DNA of 64,000 nt, taken from contig NZ_WUMV01000003.1 in NCBI RefSeq assembly GCF_009826895.1, positions 1,004,991-1,068,990 of the forward strand, given 5' to 3'. This DNA comes from Stappia sediminis (GTDB lineage: Bacteria > Pseudomonadota > Alphaproteobacteria > Rhizobiales > Stappiaceae). The translations under genes were made by a program, and so were the position numbers. Positions within the stretch are counted from its first letter, which is position 1. Every line of letters starts with the position of its first letter. The notes beneath the pieces are model-generated. The model saw only the letters and a program-made list of their open reading frames with translations. It was not told the origin of the DNA and did no database searches. Positions 37,096 to 46,077 of the stretch are shown one piece after another.

Positions 37096-38136
37096 ATGAT
37101 CAAACCCCTTCCGAGGATCCGCGATGTGGCAACGGCAGCCGGCGTTTCGACCGCCACCGTCAGCCGCGCGCTGTCGCATCCCGAAAGGGTCTCGAAGGAA
37201 ACGCGCGAGCGCGTTCTCGCCGCTGTCGAGAAGACCGGCTATACGATAAATTATGCCGCGCGGAACCTGCGTCGCCGCCGCACGGGCTCCATCGTCGTGC
37301 TTGTGCCCAATCTCGCCAATCCGTTCTTTTCGGCGATCCTGTCGGCAATAGCGTCCGAGATCGCTCCCGCCGGCTACAACGTGCTGATCGCCGATACCGC
37401 CCAGCCCCCGCACAGCGAGCAGCGTATCCTTGAATATCTGAACAACAACCGGGCCGATGGCCTCATCCTGCTTGATGGAACGCTCAAGGGCGTTATCGCG
37501 CGCGGGCAGGAGACCTCGTCCAGCCTGCCGCCGCTCATCTTCGCCTGCGAATGGCTTTCCGAAGACGGTTATCCCTCTGTCAGGATCGATAATTCGCAAG
37601 GCGCGCGCCTCGCCATCCGTCATCTCGTCGAGCTTGGTCACACGAAAATCGGCCATGTCATGGGCCCTCCTGAAAACGTCCTCACGGTCGAGCGGCGGCG
37701 CGGCGCGCGCGATGCCATTCTCGAGGCTGATCTTGAAATCCGCGAAGACTGGTTCTTTCCAGGCGATTTCACCATGGCTTCGGGTGCCGGGGCCGCGCGT
37801 GCCTGGCTTTCCTTGAAGGAAAGGCCGACGGCGGTTTTCTGCTCCAGTGACGAAATGGCCTTCGGTTTTATCTCGGAGCTTCACCGCAACGGACTTGAGG
37901 TGCCCGACGCCGTTTCCGTCGTCGGCTTCGACGATATCGAGATTTCGAAGCGCTTCGTCCCCGCGCTCACCACCGTCCATCAGCCGCGCGCGCGCATCGG
38001 GCGGAAGGCGGCGCGCCTGCTTCTGGATCTCATCGATGGTGACGACGAGGACCGTCTCGCGGCGCGCGCCGCCGGGCCCGAGATTCTGCCGATCGAACTC
38101 GTCCTGCGAGAGAGTACAAAAGCGGTCCGGACTTAG
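37096..38136 (+). CDS. LacI-family transcriptional regulator of the sugar operon
   Basis: A 346-residue repressor. The N-terminal helix-turn-helix and hinge are RIRDVATAAGVSTATVSRAL and INYAARNLRRRRTG, followed by a periplasmic-binding-protein-like effector domain (IVVLVPNLANPFFSAILSAI, VVGFDDIEISKRFVPALTT). The start at 37096 puts the DNA-binding domain at the N-terminus; an upstream in-frame start at 37000 would add 32 basic residues and is less likely. It is divergent from the sugar operon and flanked by the twin operators, which should respond to the imported sugar. Confidence 0.9.
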   Translation: MIKPLPRIRDVATAAGVSTATVSRALSHPERVSKETRERVLAAVEKTGYTINYAARNLRRRRTGSIVVLVPNLANPFFSAILSAIASEIAPAGYNVLIADTAQPPHSEQRILEYLNNNRADGLILLDGTLKGVIARGQETSSSLPPLIFACEWLSEDGYPSVRIDNSQGARLAIRHLVELGHTKIGHVMGPPENVLTVERRRGARDAILEADLEIREDWFFPGDFTMASGAGAARAWLSLKERPTAVFCSSDEMAFGFISELHRNGLEVPDAVSVVGFDDIEISKRFVPALTTVHQPRARIGRKAARLLLDLIDGDDEDRLAARAAGPEILPIELVLRESTKAVRT

Positions 38137-38264
38137 CGGTTCGATTGCCTGGCAGAAGAAGCCCGTGACGGGATGCATCTTCGCAATTGCGGCTTCACAT
38201 CGCCTTTATTGCGCTGCAATATAAGATGCATCAAATTCGAAAGCCTCTTCTGGAGTGCTGTGCG

Positions 38265-39029
38265 ATGTTCGATCTGACCGGCCAGAAAGCTCTTGTCATT
38301 GGCGTTGCCAACGATCAGTCGATCGCATGGGGCTGCGCGAAGGCGCTGCATCGAAACGGTGCGGAAGTCGCGATCACCTATCTGAACGAAAAGGCCGAGC
38401 CCCACGTTCGCCCGCTTGCCGAACAGATTGGCGCGCCGATCGTCATGCCGCTCGATGTCGGCAGCGAAGACGAACTCGACGCGCTGTTTTCCGAAATCTC
38501 CAGAACATGGGGCCGGCTCGACACGGTCGTCCACTCGATCGCCTATTGCCCGAAGGAAGACCTGCAAGGCCGCGTGATCGATTGTTCGGCGAAAGGTTTC
38601 GCCATCGCCATGGATATTTCCGTGCACTCGTTCCTGCGCATCCTGAAGCGGGCCGAACCGCTGATGCCGCACGGCGGCACCTGCATGACCGTTTCCTTCC
38701 ACGGCGCGCAGAAGGTCGTCGGCAATTACAACATCATGGGGCCGGTCAAGGCCGCGCTCGAGACGGCCACCCGTTATGCCGCTGCGGAACTCGGCCCGAA
38801 AATGATCTCGGTGCACGCCCTTTCGCCTGGGCCGTTGAAGACGCGCGCGGCATCGGGAATCGCCGAATTCGACGAGATGTTGAACGAGGCCGCGGACCGC
38901 GCGCCCACCCATCAGCTTGCGACCATAGAGGAGGTCGGAGCCTTCGCGGCGTTTCTCGCAAGCCCCGAGGCGGCGAATGTCACCGGTGGCATCCACTACA
39001 TCGACGGCGGCTACAGCATCGTCGGATAA
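38265..39029 (+). CDS. FabI-like enoyl-ACP reductase (SDR family), variant active site
   Basis: A 254-residue short-chain dehydrogenase with the FabI layout. The N-terminus QKALVIGVANDQSIAWGCAK is the FabI-type cofactor loop, and NYNIMGPVKAALE gives the catalytic Tyr-x6-Lys. The residue matching Tyr146 of E. coli FabI is Phe here (VSFHGAQKVVGNY). The end has GIHYIDGGYSI. Several rhizobia carry a second FabI-like gene of this kind; whether it serves fatty-acid elongation or another lipid route is open. GGAG precedes the ATG. Stands alone. Confidence 0.78.
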   Translation: MFDLTGQKALVIGVANDQSIAWGCAKALHRNGAEVAITYLNEKAEPHVRPLAEQIGAPIVMPLDVGSEDELDALFSEISRTWGRLDTVVHSIAYCPKEDLQGRVIDCSAKGFAIAMDISVHSFLRILKRAEPLMPHGGTCMTVSFHGAQKVVGNYNIMGPVKAALETATRYAAAELGPKMISVHALSPGPLKTRAASGIAEFDEMLNEAADRAPTHQLATIEEVGAFAAFLASPEAANVTGGIHYIDGGYSIVG

Positions 39030-39185
39030 CGTTAGGGAATATGTAGCGTATCCGTGGGACGTGACGTGATCGTCCTCTTAAGCCGCGTGCGGGCGGATGC
39101 GGGAATTCTGATTCACCTTTTTGCCGCCCGTTTGAAACGAATTCGGCCGCCAGGGAATTTTCCTCACTGCTGCTGGAAGCCGGGA

Positions 39186-39971
39186 TCAGCCGTCTTTCGG
39201 CCCGTCGCCATCCGGTTTTTTGGTCATCCCTTCCAGGGCCTTCATCAACTCGATCGGCAGCGGGAAGACGATCGTCGAGCTTTTGTCTCCGGCGATATCG
39301 TGTACGGCCCCGAAGAAACGCAACTGCATGGCATTCGGCTGTTTCGCAAGGATTTCGCCTGCTTCCGCAAGCTTTTGGGCCGCCTGCTGCTCGCCTTCCG
39401 CGTTGATGATCTTGGCACGGCGCACGCGTTCGGCCTCCGCCTGTTTGGCGATCGCGCGGATCATGCTCTCGTCGATGTCGACATGCTTGATCTCGACGTT
39501 GGAAACCTTGATGCCCCAGTTGTCGGTCTGTCGGTCAAGTATTTCCTGAATATCGGCATTGAGCTTGTCGCGCTCCGCCAGCATTTCGTCCAGTTCGTGT
39601 TTGCCAAGTACGGAACGTAATGTGGTCTGAGCCAGCTGGCTTGTTGCGGATGTGTAGTTTTCGACATTGATGATCGCACGCTGCGGATCGATAATACGAT
39701 AATATATGACCGCGTTTACCTTCACTGACACGTTGTCGCGGGAGATGACGTCCTGGCTCGGCACGTCTTCAACGAACATGCGCAGGTCCGTTCGCACGAC
39801 CTGCTGCACGACCGGGATGATGATCACGAATCCCGGTCCGCAAACCCTTGAAAAACGGCCAAGCGTGAAGACAACGCCCCGCTCGTACTCGCGGAAAATG
39901 CGGATCGCCGAGGCGAAGAACATTATGACAATGACGCCGATAACGGCGTAGCCGATCCAGTCGAACAGCAT
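39186..39971 (-). CDS. Slipin/SPFH (Band 7) membrane protein
   Basis: A 261-residue stomatin-like protein: N-terminal membrane anchor (YAVIGVIVIMFFASAI), then the SPFH domain (EYERGVVFTLGRFSRVCGPG, DVISRDNVSVKVNAVIYYRI) and a C-terminal helical region rich in Ala, Glu and Arg (IRAIAKQAEAERVRRAKIIN). Slipins form scaffolds with NfeD proteins, and the nfeD gene lies 3 bases upstream on the same strand. Involved in membrane organisation; specific client unknown. Confidence 0.9.
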   Translation of the reverse strand: MLFDWIGYAVIGVIVIMFFASAIRIFREYERGVVFTLGRFSRVCGPGFVIIIPVVQQVVRTDLRMFVEDVPSQDVISRDNVSVKVNAVIYYRIIDPQRAIINVENYTSATSQLAQTTLRSVLGKHELDEMLAERDKLNADIQEILDRQTDNWGIKVSNVEIKHVDIDESMIRAIAKQAEAERVRRAKIINAEGEQQAAQKLAEAGEILAKQPNAMQLRFFGAVHDIAGDKSSTIVFPLPIELMKALEGMTKKPDGDGPKDG

Positions 39972-39974
39972 GGT

Positions 39975-41399
39975 TCAGGCTCCTTGGCGTTTCGGCGATG
40001 CCGTTGCGGGCGCAGCGTTATCGCCTGTGAGCGGGTCGACGATCAGCGTCAGGCCATCCAGTTTCGAGACGCGCACCATCTCTCCGGGCTTGAACGGGAC
40101 CTTGCCTTTCGCGTGCCATCGCTCGCCTTCCGCCCAGACGTGGCCTTCTCCGCCCGACCAGTCGAGAATTTCCGCTTCGATTCCCGCCAGTTGCGAGACG
40201 TTGTCGACGAGGCCCCTTTTGTGAACCCGCCAGAGATATCCGATCAGCACAATGAGGGCGGCCGCGGAAAGCCCGGCCATCACGGCGATCACCCACCATG
40301 AAACCTGATAGGCGGGGATGTCCGTATCGACGAGGAGAGCGGCTCCGATGACGAAAGATGCGAGCCCGCCGACGCCCAGCACGCCGAATGTCGGCGTCAC
40401 GGCTTCTGCGACCATGAAGGCGACGCCAAGGCCGACGAGCGCAAGGCCTGTATAGTCCAGCGGCAGTTGATTGAGTGCATAAAGGCCGAGCACGAGACAG
40501 ATGACGCCGATCACACCGGGGCCGATGCTGCCGGGATTGGCGAATTCGAAGATCAGCCCGTAGACGCCGATCATCATCAGGATGAGCGCGACATTGGGGT
40601 TCGAAAGGATTGCAAGCAGACGCGTGAGCGCGCCTGGCTCGAAGGTCTCCGTCGTTGCATTGCGGGTCGTCAGCGTGACCTTTTTCCCGTTCGCCGTCAC
40701 CACGCGGCCATCGACGGCGTTAAGCAGCATCGGAATATCTTCGGCCACAAGGTCGATGACGTTGATCTCCAGCGCTTCGGCGGCCGTCAGGCTGGCGGCT
40801 TCGCGTACGGCTTTTTCTGCCCATTCGACGTTGCGCCCGTGTATCTCTGCGAGGCTGCGGATGAGGGCGGCCGCGTCGTTGACGGCCTTGGCCGACTTCG
40901 GGTCGGTGTTTTGAGGTGGCGATTTTTCGCCGTCTTTCTCTGCCGGCTCGTCCGACCCGGGCAGTTTCGGCAGGCCGCCGCCGATCTGGATCGGGGTCGC
41001 GGCACCCAGGTTCGTGCCTGGCGCCATCGCCGCAACTCCCGTTGCGTAAAGTATATAGGTGCCGGCACTTGCCGCATGCGCGCCCGGCGGCGCGACGAAG
41101 CCCGCGACCGGGACTTCTGAAGACAGGATTTCGGAGATGATCTCTCGCATGCTGCTTGCAAGGCCGCCGGGCGTGTCCAGCCGAAGAACGAGGATATCCG
41201 CATCGCGTTCCCCGGCAGCCTTTATCGCATTGGTGACGTAGCGGGTCGTGGAAGGGCCGATCGCGCCTTCGATCGCCGCGACGACGGCAAGCGGTCGCTG
41301 GCCGGAATCCTGCTGGCCATGTCCAACCGTCGCGCTCACGGCAAGCCCCACCGCCATCAGGCACAGTGCGGACAAACGAACGAGCAGGCCGGCGGCCAT
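39975..41399 (-). CDS. NfeD family membrane-bound serine protease (ClpP-like)
   Basis: A 474-residue long-form NfeD protein. Signal peptide or first span (LVRLSALCLMAVGLAVSATV), then a ClpP-class domain with LRLDTPGGLASSMREIISEI and the serine motif PPGAHAASAGTYILYA, followed by about five membrane segments (residues 270-400) and a C-terminal OB-fold NfeD domain (GIEAEILDWSGGEGHVWAEG). Relatives cleave slipins. The ATG at 41399 follows GGGAGAGAAGG, which decides against a longer start at 41450. Confidence 0.9.
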   Translation of the reverse strand: MAAGLLVRLSALCLMAVGLAVSATVGHGQQDSGQRPLAVVAAIEGAIGPSTTRYVTNAIKAAGERDADILVLRLDTPGGLASSMREIISEILSSEVPVAGFVAPPGAHAASAGTYILYATGVAAMAPGTNLGAATPIQIGGGLPKLPGSDEPAEKDGEKSPPQNTDPKSAKAVNDAAALIRSLAEIHGRNVEWAEKAVREAASLTAAEALEINVIDLVAEDIPMLLNAVDGRVVTANGKKVTLTTRNATTETFEPGALTRLLAILSNPNVALILMMIGVYGLIFEFANPGSIGPGVIGVICLVLGLYALNQLPLDYTGLALVGLGVAFMVAEAVTPTFGVLGVGGLASFVIGAALLVDTDIPAYQVSWWVIAVMAGLSAAALIVLIGYLWRVHKRGLVDNVSQLAGIEAEILDWSGGEGHVWAEGERWHAKGKVPFKPGEMVRVSKLDGLTLIVDPLTGDNAAPATASPKRQGA

Positions 41400-41780
41400 C
41401 CTTCTCTCCCGGTCGAACGTGGCGGGCAGGTAAACCCGCTTAGAATTCAACTATATCACGCTTGGATATCCGCGTGGACATCTGCGGGGCGCGCAGACGT
41501 TGCCGGTCCTTGCGGGGTGGACTGCCGCGAAAGATCGACTGGCGATCTCGATCGATGAATTTTGTTGAATTTCGCGCCGTCGCGGCAGTAACGGCCGCAG
41601 CAATACTGGTGCCCTAACCCGGGTTCGGATGGCGTCAACCGATGCGGATAAACCTCGGCATCCGGACGGAAAAGAAGATGCCGGAAACCGCAAAAGCGGT
41701 CCGTGAACATGGCTTTGGAGCGCATCCTGACAGCCGCGGGGAATGCGCTTCGCCGGCGGGTGCTCCGGATAAAGTATTGG

Positions 41781-42047
41781 TCAGGCGTTCTCGGACGCCT
41801 TGACCGGAAGCTCGATGTCAATGCCGAGCGTTGTCACTTCGCCGTCCCGGTCCATTTCGATCTGCACGGCTTCCGGGTCGATTTCGATGTGCTTCTTGAT
41901 GACCTCGAGGATGTCTTCGCGAAGCTTCGACACCAAGGTAGCGTCCGGCCCGCTTCCGGTACGCTCGTGCGCGAGCAGGATCTGCAGCCGGTTCTTGGCG
42001 ACAGACGCGCTTTTGTCCTTCTTCGAAAACAGGCTGAGAAGGTTCAT
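41781..42047 (-). CDS. minE: Cell division topological specificity factor MinE
   Basis: An 88-residue protein that stimulates MinD ATPase and drives Min oscillation. The N-terminal MinD-stimulating region is KNRLQILLAHERTG, and the dimer domain follows (LREDILEVIKKHIEIDPEAV). Its start overlaps the minD stop by 4 bases (ATGA). Last gene of minCDE. Confidence 0.95.
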   Translation of the reverse strand: MNLLSLFSKKDKSASVAKNRLQILLAHERTGSGPDATLVSKLREDILEVIKKHIEIDPEAVQIEMDRDGEVTTLGIDIELPVKASENA

Positions 42048-42865
42048 GCGGCCCTCCCGCGGAAGAGCTTGCCGAAGATGCCTTTGCGGTCCTCCGGGAT
42101 CGTGACCGGGATATCCTCGCCGCGAAGGCGCCGCACCGCCTCGACGTAGGCCCTTGCCGGAGCGCTGTTTTCATTGGCGATCGTGACAGGCGAACCGACG
42201 TTCGAGGCCTTCAGGACATCCTTGCTTTCCGGAATGACGCCGAGCAGCGGGACGGAAAGGATGTCGACCATGTCCTCGATCGCCAGCATTTCGCCGGTCT
42301 TTGCACGCTCCGCGTCGAAACGGGTGACCAGGAGATGTTTGGGCATCCGTCCGCCGTTCTCGGCGACGATCGTCTTTGCATCCAAAAGCCCGATGATGCG
42401 GTCGCAGTCGCGAACCGAGGAAACCTCCGGGTTGGAGACGATGATCGCCGCATCGGCATAGCGCATGGCAAGCGTTGCCCCGCGCTCGATGCCGGCCGGG
42501 CTGTCGCAGATGATCCAGTCGAAGGACATCCTGAGTTCGTTTATGACGCTCGCCACGCCTTCATCGGTCAGCGCGTCCTTGTCGCGCGTCTGCGAAGCGG
42601 GCAGGAGAAACAGCGTATCGAGCCTCTTGTCGCGCACAAGCGCCTGCTTGATCGATGCTTCGCCCCGCACCACGTTGACCAGATCGAACACGACGCGCCG
42701 TTCCGCGCCCATGATGAGGTCCAGGTTCCGGAGGCCGACGTCGAAATCGACCGCGCAAACGCGCTCGCCGTCTTTCGCCAGCGCTGAAGCGATTGCCGCC
42801 GTTGAGGTTGTCTTGCCGACGCCTCCCTTGCCGGAGGTAACCACGATAACCTTGCCGTCCGTCAT
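42044..42865 (-). CDS. minD: Septum site-determining ATPase MinD
   Basis: A 273-residue ParA-type ATPase with the deviant Walker A VVTSGKGGVGKTTSTAAIA, switch motifs DFDVGLRNLDLIMG and WIICDSPAGIERGA, and a C-terminal amphipathic membrane-targeting helix (GIFGKLFRGRAA). The ATG at 42865 lies 23 bases after the minC stop. An open frame that continues far upstream to 44044 is chance. Confidence 0.95.
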   Translation of the reverse strand: MTDGKVIVVTSGKGGVGKTTSTAAIASALAKDGERVCAVDFDVGLRNLDLIMGAERRVVFDLVNVVRGEASIKQALVRDKRLDTLFLLPASQTRDKDALTDEGVASVINELRMSFDWIICDSPAGIERGATLAMRYADAAIIVSNPEVSSVRDCDRIIGLLDAKTIVAENGGRMPKHLLVTRFDAERAKTGEMLAIEDMVDILSVPLLGVIPESKDVLKASNVGSPVTIANENSAPARAYVEAVRRLRGEDIPVTIPEDRKGIFGKLFRGRAA

Positions 42866-42888
42866 GGATTTTCGTCCCGTCGTTGAGG

Positions 42889-43620
42889 TCAGGCCAATTT
42901 CTCGAAGATCAAGCTGTCCTGCTCGAGGCGAATTTGCATCGCCGATTGCAGGTGATTGCGGTCGAAATCGTCGGCCACCTTGTACATTCCGTTGATTGCG
43001 ACCAGTTCGGCGTCGAGTTTCGAGCAGAAGATCCTGGCCTGCTCGTTGCCCGATACGCCGGCAAGCGCGCGCCCGCGCAGTGCCCCGTAAATGTGGATCG
43101 AGCCGCCGGCAATGACCTCCGCACCCGAACCGACGGAGCCCACGACGGTCACGTCGCCGTCGGCGTTCATGATGCTTTGGCCGGAGCGTACCGGCTCGGT
43201 AATCAGGATCGACTTGCCGGAGCCGGAGGCGCTTTCCTCGGCGACCGGAACCTCCTCCGCGGGCTCCTTGTCGGCTGTCGACGGTTTTGCCGCCGCTTGC
43301 GGAGCGGCTTCCTCTGCGGGCCCCTCGACGTCCTTGGTCGCCTTTCCGCCGGAGATGCTGGGCGGCATCCCGTCCTTGAGCTTGTTCGAGGCTATGCCCT
43401 CGATCCCCATCACCTGGATCGAGCGTTCCTTCACGCCTGCAAGAACATGCTCCAGTTCGTCGACCGACATGGAACTGCCGCGCGCATCGAGGATGATCGG
43501 CCTGTTGAGGAAGAAGCCCGGCGAACGTGAAATGATGCGGTCGACCTCGGCAAACCACGCCTCGAACGGCCGTTCCGGCGTCAGCACGATCGCTATGAAG
43601 GACTTTCCCTTGAACCTCAT
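42889..43620 (-). CDS. minC: Septum site-determining inhibitor MinC
   Basis: A 243-residue division inhibitor. The N-terminal FtsZ-inhibiting domain (about residues 1-95) is joined by an Ala/Glu/Pro-rich linker (about 100-135) to a beta-helical C-terminal domain with GDVTVVGSVGSGAEVIAGGS and YGALRGRALAG, which binds MinD. First gene of the minCDE operon on the minus strand. Confidence 0.93.
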   Translation of the reverse strand: MRFKGKSFIAIVLTPERPFEAWFAEVDRIISRSPGFFLNRPIILDARGSSMSVDELEHVLAGVKERSIQVMGIEGIASNKLKDGMPPSISGGKATKDVEGPAEEAAPQAAAKPSTADKEPAEEVPVAEESASGSGKSILITEPVRSGQSIMNADGDVTVVGSVGSGAEVIAGGSIHIYGALRGRALAGVSGNEQARIFCSKLDAELVAINGMYKVADDFDRNHLQSAMQIRLEQDSLIFEKLA

Positions 43621-44005
43621 TTCCCGTCTCTCGGCAGATCCGAATCAGTGTCGTTTCGTTGACTGATCCGTTTACCATCGACGTGGCGTCACATTTGGGC
43701 GGCAAAACCCTTTTCCACCGATAATGGGATGACGGAAGTTGCGGAAATCGCCTGAAAATCGGGCCTGACCTCGCGTAGTTCCACGTGGTGGCCTGTTTGT
43801 GCGTAGGGCGTCTCCGGTTGGCTTTCTTGGGATAAGTATTTGTAAAATAAGAGAATTTGTTAATATATAAATATTTACTTTGCGTAATAAAATTTGTAAA
43901 AACGCGCCTTAATTTCACGAGTTTGTTTGTGCAAACACAAAATACGCCAGATTGTCTGTTGCAACGGTCGCCGGCAGCGTTGATTCCACAAAAAGGGGCG
44001 AGTGT
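43621..44005. promoter_or_regulatory. AT-rich divergent region between minC and the radical SAM gene
   Basis: No gene seen in these 385 bases. The part from about 43830 to 43950 is far richer in A and T than its surroundings (for example TTAATATATAAATATTTA), as expected for promoters of both flanking genes or for a nucleoid-protein binding region. A CCACGTGG palindrome lies near 43780. No RNA gene recognised. Confidence 0.4.
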
Positions 44006-45784
44006 ATGCGCAAGTTCCACTTGGTCATGATCAAGCCGTCCCATTACGACGACGATGGATATGTCATCCAGTGGTATCGCTCGTATATCCCGTCCAATAC
44101 GCTGGCTTCGCTACACGGCCTTGGACAGGATTGTCAGTCGAGGAAAGTCCTGGGTGCGGATACCGAAATCGAGCTCTCGACCTATGACGAAACCAACGCA
44201 CGGGTCGACATTCCGCGAATAGTTCGCGATTTGCCGGACGACCGCACTGCTTCGCTTGTCGCCCTGGTCGGCGTGCAGAGCAACCAGTTTCCCCGTGCGC
44301 TCGATATGGCAAGGCAGTTCAGGCGAAACGGCTGTCAGGTCGCGATCGGCGGGTTTCATGTTTCCGGCACGATCTCGATGCTGAAGGATATCCAGCCGGA
44401 TGTGCAGGAGGCGATCGATCTCGGTGTTTCGATCTTCGCGGGCGAAGCGGAAGACAACAGGCTGGACGAGGTGCTTCGGGACGCATCCCGAGGCCGGTTG
44501 AAGCCGATTTACAATTACATGTCCGACCTTCCCGACATGTCCGGACAGCCGACCCCCTTGCTGCCCGCAAGGCATATCCAGCGCACGGCGGGCAGCCATA
44601 CGTCCTTCGATCTCGGGCGCGGATGCCCGTTTCAATGCTCGTTCTGCACGATCATCAACGTGCAGGGCCGCAAGTCCCGGTTTCGGTCGGCAGACGACCT
44701 GGAGAAAATCATTAGGGAAAATTATGCGCAGGGCATAAATCGCTTTTTTATTACGGATGACAATTTTGCCCGAAACCGGGATTGGGAAAGTTTTTTCGAT
44801 AGGCTGATCTACCTGAGGAAGGAAGAGAAGCTGGATATCAAATTCATTATTCAGGTGGATACTTTGTGCCATCGGATAAAGAATTTCATAGAGAAGGCCG
44901 GTGCAGCCGGTGTCACGCGGGTATTCATCGGGCTTGAGAATATCAATCCCGACAATCTTGCGGCGGCGAAGAAGAAGCAGAACCGGATCGTCGAGTATCG
45001 GGAGATGCTTCAGGCCTGGAAGGCCGTCGGCGCCACGACCTACGCCGGATATATCCTTGGTTTTCCGGGCGACACCTATGATTCGATCATGCACGACATA
45101 GAGATCGTCAAACGCGAGTTGCCTCTGGATCTGCTGGAGTTCTTTTATCTTACCCCGCTGCCCGGCTCGGAGGACCACAAGACGCTGCATGAGAACGGGG
45201 TCTGGATGGATCCCGATATGAACAAATACGATCTCAATCATCGCGTTTCGCATCACCCGACGATGAGCGATGAAGAATGGGAGCGCGCCTATCAGGACGC
45301 CTGGGACCGGTATTACTCGCCCGAGCACATGAAAACCGTCATGCGGCGGATGGCGGCAAACGGCAGGTCCGTCAGCAAGATTCTGTTTCTCATGCTGTTG
45401 TTCAAGGGCTCGGTGAAGATAGAGGGGGTGCATCCTCTCGAAGCCGGCTTCATAAGACGCAAGAGCCGCAAGGACCGCAGGCCCGGGCTGCCCGTCGAGC
45501 CCGTTTGGCGCTTCTATCCTTCCTATGCGCTTGAAACGGTCGTCAAGCACTGGAAGTGGCTCAAGATACTGGCTTCGGTCTATCCGGAATACCGACGTAT
45601 CAAGCGCGATCCCAATCGACGTCAGTATTCGGACGTCGCAATCGCGCCTGTCGAGGATGCGGCCCTGGAGGGGTTGGACCTGATCTCCCAGACGCGCGGC
45701 GGCGCCGCGGCCCTCACGAAAATGAAAAAGGACCGGGAGCGTATGGACCACGTCAGGGCCGAGCGCCAAAGCGCGGTTCAATAA
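44006..45784 (+). CDS. B12-binding-domain radical SAM protein of unknown role
   Basis: A 592-residue protein. The N-terminal part has a cobalamin-binding-like domain without obvious His loop conservation (LVALVGVQSNQFP, VAIGGFHVSG at residues about 85-121). The radical SAM domain follows with GRGCPFQCSFC, cysteines 207, 211 and 214 ligating the 4Fe-4S cluster, then FITDDNFARN and FIGLENINPDNL. A basic C-terminal extension (about 470-590) is outside the known domains. The start at 44006 follows AAAAGGGG. It has no operon partners, so substrate is unknown; related proteins do methylations or cyclisations. Confidence 0.82.
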   Translation: MRKFHLVMIKPSHYDDDGYVIQWYRSYIPSNTLASLHGLGQDCQSRKVLGADTEIELSTYDETNARVDIPRIVRDLPDDRTASLVALVGVQSNQFPRALDMARQFRRNGCQVAIGGFHVSGTISMLKDIQPDVQEAIDLGVSIFAGEAEDNRLDEVLRDASRGRLKPIYNYMSDLPDMSGQPTPLLPARHIQRTAGSHTSFDLGRGCPFQCSFCTIINVQGRKSRFRSADDLEKIIRENYAQGINRFFITDDNFARNRDWESFFDRLIYLRKEEKLDIKFIIQVDTLCHRIKNFIEKAGAAGVTRVFIGLENINPDNLAAAKKKQNRIVEYREMLQAWKAVGATTYAGYILGFPGDTYDSIMHDIEIVKRELPLDLLEFFYLTPLPGSEDHKTLHENGVWMDPDMNKYDLNHRVSHHPTMSDEEWERAYQDAWDRYYSPEHMKTVMRRMAANGRSVSKILFLMLLFKGSVKIEGVHPLEAGFIRRKSRKDRRPGLPVEPVWRFYPSYALETVVKHWKWLKILASVYPEYRRIKRDPNRRQYSDVAIAPVEDAALEGLDLISQTRGGAAALTKMKKDRERMDHVRAERQSAVQ

Positions 45785-46077
45785 TTGCCCAAGATATTGA
45801 TATTTAGGTATTTCATCGGCTTGCGAAAGCTATTTCGCCTGCACGGGAAGCACTCCCTGTTCTTGTGAATTCCCTCAAGCCCTGGTCGGCGGCCATGCTC
45901 GGCCGGCTTTCATCGTCCAACAAAATTTCAGCCTCGCTGCAATCGTGGTCGGGATGCCTCGAGCGCTGAGCTGAGGTGCCTGTCATTTGGCAATTTTGCG
46001 TAGTTGACGTTAGTAGCATATCAATTAAACTAAAATATTAGTATTTGAATAATGCGGCATTTTTACGGGAGGAAACC

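Noticed and set aside
42865..44044. A minus-strand frame that runs from 44044 through minC into minD
   Set aside because: It is chance openness of GC-rich DNA; MinC and MinD have their own starts and motifs, and the upstream part has no protein-like content.
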